8,896 bases of DNA, from positions 1 through 8,896 of the forward strand of contig CAJTPH010000043.1 in assembly GCA_910578215.1 (NCBI GenBank), read 5' to 3'. This DNA comes from an uncultured Acetatifactor sp. Lineage in GTDB: Bacteria; Bacillota; Clostridia; Lachnospirales; Lachnospiraceae. Below the pieces are notes generated by a model that was not told the DNA's origin, did no database searches, and saw nothing but the letters and a program-made list of their open reading frames with translations. A program made the position numbers and the translations under genes. Shown one piece after another: positions 4,575 to 8,896 of the stretch. Every line of letters starts with the position of its first letter. Positions within the stretch are counted from its first letter, which is position 1.

Positions 4575-6359
4575 GTGGGGCATATTTTGAAGCATTCGGC
4601 ATTGGCGGAGGTGAATCCCGCAGGCAGATTTGACAGCGCTTTGATGGTACAGGAGGGGAACAGGCAGGTATTCGAGCTTATGGGGGAATATCTCTATTCG
4701 CCTCTTTATAAAATTGTTTTGAAAAAGGATATCAAGCGTCTGCAGGAGGCGGTGAAAAGCTGCAGCCAGGAGGAAAGCGTAGACGAATGCGTGCAGCTTC
4801 TCAATGCAAAGGGAGAGTATGAAAAATTTATTGTAAGCGTGCGGCGGCACGGCGGCGCGGGAGATTATTATATAGAATTTCAAAATGTGTCTGTCAATAA
4901 GCAGCAAATGAAAAGCCTGAAGAACCGGCTTTCCGCAGCAAACGATTTTTTGACCATTGCGGGCGGCTTCTTTTTTACCTATGTTTTAAGGACCAACCGC
5001 TTTCACCTGTTCTGGGTAAATTATGAACAGAAGGTGGATGTGTACAACGGCGACCTTGACGAGTGGATAGATATGGTGACAGGCGGCGGTTTGGCGGAAG
5101 GGCAGGATAAGGAGGTTTTCGACACATTCTGCCAGGCGCTGCGGGAGGCGGGGCACGGTCATGAGTTCCGCTTTCGCGGGCGTATCCTGACAAAGGGCGG
5201 AAGCAGGGAGGCTTACAGGATAAAGCTTGTTCCCCGCAGCTATGAGCAGGAGGCCATGGTCGTGGGCGCCTGGATGGTGGTCAACGAGCAGACAGGAAAT
5301 GAAGTGGAGGATTATGTGGAGGGGACCTATGTGGACCCTTTGACAAGGATATTAAATAAGCGCGCCATCACGGAGTATGCGGAGGCGGCGGTATCGTCAG
5401 GGGGGAGGCTGGCCCTGGTGATGATAGACATAGACAATTTCAAGGATGTGAACGATACCTATGGGCATCTGTTCGGAGATCAGGTGATCGCGGCCACCGC
5501 GGATATCGTAAAAAAGGTTGTAGGGGAAAAAGGGGTCGTAGGGCGTATAGGCGGCGACGAGTTTATGGCGGTGCTGGAAAAGTATGAGGATGAAGCGGAC
5601 CTGCGCAATTATCTGCGGACCATCAAGACCGGCATGGCATCGCTCTTTCAGGACAGAATGAACGGCAGCAGGCTTTCCTGCTCCATCGGTGCGGCGCGGG
5701 CGGGTGTTGACGCGGACGATTACAAGGGGCTGTTCCGCATTGCCGACAAGGCGCTTTATATCGCGAAGCAGAAGGGAAGGAACCGCTTCGTTATATATAA
5801 GCCGGAGCTGCACGGTCAGTTTAATGTTTCCGGCGACGATTTTGACATGACGGAAATCAGGGACAGCTTTTATTCCGATAAGGATATGAACAGGTTAAAC
5901 GAGCTGCTTGCGGATGTGGTTATAAACGGCAGCAGCTGCCTGCCCCGGCTTCTGGAGCATGCGGCGCACACCCTGATGGTGGACAGGCTGATTGTTATTT
6001 GGGGAGATAAGCGCACCGTGCTTGCGGCATATCCGGAGGATTACCTGTTAAAGGAGGAATGCCACGGGATACTGGAGGGTCAGCAGTATCTTGAAATGTT
6101 TAAGGATGATATGCTGATGATAACCAATGTAAATATGCTTGAATACAGTATACCGGAGGCGCACGCCCTCTTTTGCGGAAGCAAGGTTTTAAGCCTTATG
6201 CAGCATCTTTTGAGGGACGGCGGAGGCAGGCGCACGGGTATGATTCTTGCGGAGGAATGTACGAATATGCGGTGTTTTCCCAAGCTTGCGGTGCAGCTTT
6301 TCGAGAATATGTGCCATATTGTGAATGCGGTTCTGGTTAAAGAAGGACTTGACAAGTGA
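4575..6359 (+). CDS. Cytoplasmic diguanylate cyclase, PAS-like / GGDEF / C-terminal sensor-like domain
   Basis: 594 residues if started at the GTG at 4575; the TTG at 4587 is nearly as good because the G-rich run at 4571-4580 then serves as its ribosome site. No ATG fits nearby. There is no signal peptide or membrane segment. Residues about 10-110 and 120-240 look like two PAS-like sensor regions; the second is joined by VEDYVEGTYVDPLTRILNKR, a normal PAS-to-GGDEF junction. The GGDEF domain spans about 252-408, with metal residues in MIDIDNFKDVNDTYGH (283-298) and the exact GGDEF signature at 326-330. The I-site is absent (GEKG at 317-320 in place of RxxD). About 185 further residues follow the cyclase domain, an uncommon arrangement; the LADVVINGSSCLPRLLEHAA start and later strands suggest a GAF-like fold, but this is weak. 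Likely role: intracellular signal-dependent cyclic di-GMP synthesis. The stop overlaps the ileS promoter. Confidence 0.9.
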   Translation: MGHILKHSALAEVNPAGRFDSALMVQEGNRQVFELMGEYLYSPLYKIVLKKDIKRLQEAVKSCSQEESVDECVQLLNAKGEYEKFIVSVRRHGGAGDYYIEFQNVSVNKQQMKSLKNRLSAANDFLTIAGGFFFTYVLRTNRFHLFWVNYEQKVDVYNGDLDEWIDMVTGGGLAEGQDKEVFDTFCQALREAGHGHEFRFRGRILTKGGSREAYRIKLVPRSYEQEAMVVGAWMVVNEQTGNEVEDYVEGTYVDPLTRILNKRAITEYAEAAVSSGGRLALVMIDIDNFKDVNDTYGHLFGDQVIAATADIVKKVVGEKGVVGRIGGDEFMAVLEKYEDEADLRNYLRTIKTGMASLFQDRMNGSRLSCSIGAARAGVDADDYKGLFRIADKALYIAKQKGRNRFVIYKPELHGQFNVSGDDFDMTEIRDSFYSDKDMNRLNELLADVVINGSSCLPRLLEHAAHTLMVDRLIVIWGDKRTVLAAYPEDYLLKEECHGILEGQQYLEMFKDDMLMITNVNMLEYSIPEAHALFCGSKVLSLMQHLLRDGGGRRTGMILAEECTNMRCFPKLAVQLFENMCHIVNAVLVKEGLDK

Positions 6360-6378
6360 AAATTTAAGGAGCTATAAT
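6349..6378 (+). promoter_or_regulatory. Near-consensus promoter of the ileS T-box transcript
   Basis: TTGACA at 6349-6354 and TATAAT at 6373-6378 are both perfect consensus hexamers, separated by 18 bases. The -35 is formed by the last codons of the upstream cyclase (Leu-Asp-Lys-stop), so the promoter overlaps the end of that gene. Transcription should begin near 6385, just ahead of the T-box leader. Confidence 0.85.
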
Positions 6379-6384
6379 GGCATA

Positions 6385-6684
6385 AAACGCAAATGCAGAG
6401 ACGAAGAAAGTAGTTGTTTCGGGAACGGGGCAGCGAGCCGGGGAGGGTGTGAGCCCGGTGCAAGTAACGGGACAATGAAAATCACTTCCGAGCAGTCAGG
6501 GCGAAAGGAAGCAGGATGCGGAAACAGATCTGAAGGGCGTGTTTCCCTGTAGCCTTGAACGGTATTCCCCCGTTATGGGAAGCCATATAATTTCTCTCCG
6601 GTGCTCGGTGGGGAACGTATGATGTAACAGGTGGTACAGCGGGAGAATGTGAGTCTCGTCCTTTTACAGGGCGGGACTTTTTTG
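6385..6684 (+). promoter_or_regulatory. T-box riboswitch, isoleucine-specific, upstream of ileS
   Basis: The leader senses uncharged tRNA-Ile. Stem I begins near ACGAAGAAAGTAG (6401-6413) and includes the conserved distal region GAGCCGGGGAGGGTGTGAGCCCGG (about 6434-6457), split here only for reference. The specifier is ATC at 6481-6483 in the context GAAAATCACTTCCGAGC, matching an isoleucine codon. The T-box sequence AGGTGGTACAGCGG lies at 6629-6642; its TGGT (6632-6635) can pair with the ACCA end of uncharged tRNA. An intrinsic terminator follows (6653-6683). When tRNA-Ile is uncharged the antiterminator should form and ileS be transcribed; charged tRNA favours termination. All key elements are present and agree with the downstream gene. 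The start coordinate is inferred from the promoter. Confidence 0.95.
6653..6683 (+). terminator. T-box regulatory terminator
   Basis: GTCTCGTCC (6653-6661) pairs with GGGCGGGAC (6669-6677) over nine positions, two of them G-U, around a seven-base loop. Six T residues follow at 6678-6683. It directly follows the T-box sequence and is the off state of the leader. An 88-base stretch then separates it from the ileS start. Confidence 0.93.
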
Positions 6685-6771
6685 TGCGCACGGGCGTCCA
6701 AGGGAAAAATGTCTCGTTCCCTCCAAGGGGGCGCAGCAGCGCAGAGACGGAACTTAAATAAGGAGGAAAAA

Positions 6772-8896
6772 ATGTACAGACAGGTTTCTACCGATTTAAA
6801 CTTTGTGGAACGTGAAAAGACAATTGAAAGGTTCTGGGAGGACAACGACATTTTCAGAAAGAGTATCGACAGCCGCAGGCAGGGGCCTGTCTATACCTTC
6901 TATGACGGTCCTCCTACCGCAAACGGGAAGCCCCACATCGGGCATGTGGAGACCCGCACCATCAAGGATATGATTCCCAGATACCGCACCATGAAGGGCA
7001 ATATGGTGCCCAGAAAGGCGGGATGGGATACCCATGGTCTGCCGGTGGAGCTGGAGGTGGAGAAGCTTCTGGGCTTGGACGGCAAGGAGCAGATTGAGGA
7101 ATTTGGGCTTGCGCCTTTTATTGACAAGTGTAAGGAGAGCGTTTGGAAGTACAAGGGAATGTGGGAGGACTTCTCGGCAATCGTGGGCTTCTGGGCGGAT
7201 ATGGATGACCCTTATGTCACCTACAGCGACGATTATATCGAGTCCGAGTGGTGGGCGCTTAAGACGATCTGGGATAAGGGGCTTTTGTACAAGGGCTTTA
7301 AGATTGTCCCCTACTGCCCCCGCTGCGGTACGCCTCTCTCCAGCCATGAGGTGGCCCAGGGCTATAAGGCGGTAAAGGAGAGGTCCGCTATCGTGCGTTT
7401 TAAATGTGTGGGTGAGGAGGCATATTTCCTTGCCTGGACAACGACGCCCTGGACTCTGCCTTCCAACGTGGCGCTTTGCGTGCACCCTGAGGAGACCTAC
7501 TGCAAGGTGAAGGCTGCGGACGGCTGCATTTATTATATGGCGCAGGCGCTGCTTGACACGGTGCTGGGGGGACTGGCCCAGGAGGGTCAGCCCGCATACG
7601 AGGTGCTGGAGACCTTTGCAGGGAAGGATCTGGAATACAGGGAATACGAGCCGCTCTTTGCGTGCACGGGCAAGGCGGCGGAAAAGCAGAATAAAAAGGG
7701 TCATTTCGTGACCTGTGACACATATGTCACAATGACGGACGGAACGGGAATCGTCCATATTGCCCCCGCCTTCGGTGAGGATGACGCAAATGTGGGCAGA
7801 AAATATGACCTGCCCTTTGTGCAGTTTGTGGACGGCAGGGGAAATATGACACCCGAGACACCTTATGCCGGAAAGTTTGTAAAGGATGCGGACCCGGATA
7901 TTTTAAAGGATCTGGATAAGGACGGAAAGCTTTTTGCCGCGCCCAAATTCGAGCATGACTATCCCTTCTGCTGGAGATGTGACACACCTCTCATTTATTA
8001 CGCGAGAGAGTCGTGGTTTATCAAGATGACGGCTGTGCGGGATGATCTGGTCCGCAACAACAAAACCATCAACTGGATTCCGGCGTCTATCGGAGAGGGA
8101 CGTTTTGGCAACTGGCTGGAAAACATTCAGGATTGGGGCGTTTCAAGAAACCGTTATTGGGGCACTCCCTTAAATATCTGGGAGTGCGGCTGCGGACACA
8201 TGCTGTCCGTGGGCAGCCGTGAGGAGCTGTATGCCTTAAGCGGCAGTGAGGCTGCAAAGACGGTGGAGTTTCACAGACCTTACATCGACGGGATCACCAT
8301 TCCCTGTCCTAAGTGCGGAAAGACCATGAAGCGTGTGCCGGAGGTCATCGACTGCTGGTTTGACTCCGGTGCAATGCCCTTTGCGCAGCATCACTATCCC
8401 TTTGAAAATAAGGAACTGTTTGAACAACAGTTCCCTGCGAAGTTTATCTCTGAGGCGGTGGACCAGACCCGCGGATGGTTCTATTCGCTGCTTGCGGAGT
8501 CTACCCTGCTCTTTAACAAGGCGCCCTACGAGAATGTCATTGTGCTGGGGCACGTTCAGGACGAGAACGGCCAGAAGATGAGCAAATCCAAGGGCAACGC
8601 GGTGGACCCTTTCGAGGCTCTTCAGGAGTATGGGGCGGACGCGATCAGATGGTATTTTTATACAAGCGCGGCGCCCTGGCTGCCCAAGCGGTTTTCCGGC
8701 AAGACGGTCATGGAGGGGCAGCGTAAATTCATGGGCAAGCTGTGGAACACCTATGCGTTCTTTGTGCTGTATGCCAATATCGACGGCTTTGACGCCGGGG
8801 CTTATAAGCTGGAATACGATAAGCTGCCGGTCATGGATAAGTGGCTGCTTTCCAGGCTGAATACCGTAGTGGCAGAGGTTGACGGGAATCTGGATA
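6772..8896 (+). CDS. ileS: Isoleucyl-tRNA synthetase, N-terminal 708 codons (runs off the window)
   Basis: ATG at 6772-6774 with AGGAGG at 6761-6766. The enzyme charges tRNA-Ile with isoleucine in the cytoplasm. Visible class Ia features: HIGH at 55-58 (PHIGHV), GWDTHGLPVE in the Rossmann fold soon after, CPRCG (182-186), the CP1 editing domain with TTTPWTLPSN (223-232) and GTGIVHIAPAFGEDD (324-338; the Asp pair is the editing site), a cysteine-rich insert (ECGCGH and IPCPKCGKTM), and KMSKS at 602-606. The anticodon-binding domain starts near the right edge. The PYCPRCGTPLSSHEVAQGYK and PVELEVEK segments look like the eukaryote-like IleS2 class (about 1030-1050 residues), known for mupirocin tolerance; that subclass call is moderate. 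No frameshift or internal stop was seen. Expression is controlled by the isoleucine T-box just upstream. Confidence 0.97.
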   Translation, partial: MYRQVSTDLNFVEREKTIERFWEDNDIFRKSIDSRRQGPVYTFYDGPPTANGKPHIGHVETRTIKDMIPRYRTMKGNMVPRKAGWDTHGLPVELEVEKLLGLDGKEQIEEFGLAPFIDKCKESVWKYKGMWEDFSAIVGFWADMDDPYVTYSDDYIESEWWALKTIWDKGLLYKGFKIVPYCPRCGTPLSSHEVAQGYKAVKERSAIVRFKCVGEEAYFLAWTTTPWTLPSNVALCVHPEETYCKVKAADGCIYYMAQALLDTVLGGLAQEGQPAYEVLETFAGKDLEYREYEPLFACTGKAAEKQNKKGHFVTCDTYVTMTDGTGIVHIAPAFGEDDANVGRKYDLPFVQFVDGRGNMTPETPYAGKFVKDADPDILKDLDKDGKLFAAPKFEHDYPFCWRCDTPLIYYARESWFIKMTAVRDDLVRNNKTINWIPASIGEGRFGNWLENIQDWGVSRNRYWGTPLNIWECGCGHMLSVGSREELYALSGSEAAKTVEFHRPYIDGITIPCPKCGKTMKRVPEVIDCWFDSGAMPFAQHHYPFENKELFEQQFPAKFISEAVDQTRGWFYSLLAESTLLFNKAPYENVIVLGHVQDENGQKMSKSKGNAVDPFEALQEYGADAIRWYFYTSAAPWLPKRFSGKTVMEGQRKFMGKLWNTYAFFVLYANIDGFDAGAYKLEYDKLPVMDKWLLSRLNTVVAEVDGNLD

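Noticed and set aside
6711..6753. Possible extra hairpin between the T-box terminator and ileS (GTCTC/GAGAC, GTTCC/GGAAC, GCGC/GCGC)
   Set aside because: The short complementary pieces are in an order that makes some pairs mutually exclusive, so there is no single convincing structure.
6796..7758. A 320-codon minus-strand frame opposite ileS
   Set aside because: It is the antisense shadow of ileS, which carries HIGH, KMSKS and editing motifs in the other direction.

Overview
The window looks like chromosomal DNA of a Gram-positive anaerobe of the class Clostridia, most likely family Lachnospiraceae. The grounds are roughly even base composition, strong AGGAGG-type ribosome sites, an isoleucine T-box leader in front of ileS, two diguanylate cyclases, and a tiny Gly/Tyr/Met-rich protein of a kind I associate with that family. 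This placement is inference; there is no rRNA or other taxonomic marker.

Left part (1-2600): a possible C-terminal gene fragment enters on the plus strand and stops inside a palindromic intergenic repeat. A two-gene minus-strand operon follows: a PfkB-type sugar kinase resembling 2-keto-3-deoxygluconate kinase (1199-2221), then, 13 bases downstream, a URO-D/MtaA-type protein with a zinc-site pattern (226-1185). Related copies of the same repeat lie in the same orientation on both sides of this operon (65-190 and 2353-2574). The right-hand copy is amplified as a 71-bp tandem array.

Middle (2600-6360): a 34-codon gene on the minus strand, a very long perfect-stem terminator, and two diguanylate cyclases transcribed divergently from one regulatory region. 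The minus-strand cyclase is a membrane protein (TM, Cache-like sensor, TM, HAMP-like linker, GGDEF). The plus-strand cyclase appears soluble (PAS-like N-terminus, GGDEF, extra C-terminal sensor-like domain). The shared region holds four 60-bp tandem repeat units and a palindrome lying inside a plausible promoter. Both enzymes keep the GG[D/E]EF signature but lack the RxxD product-inhibition site.

Right part (6349-8896): a near-consensus promoter overlaps the last codons of the second cyclase and drives a T-box leader with an AUC (Ile) specifier, a T-box sequence and an intrinsic terminator. It controls ileS, whose first 708 codons are in the window.

Most of this is housekeeping or signalling of known type. 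The least explained elements are the repeat-bracketed kinase/URO-D pair, the 60-bp repeats between the two cyclases, and the small protein. I see no CRISPR array, transposase, phage gene, tRNA or rRNA.
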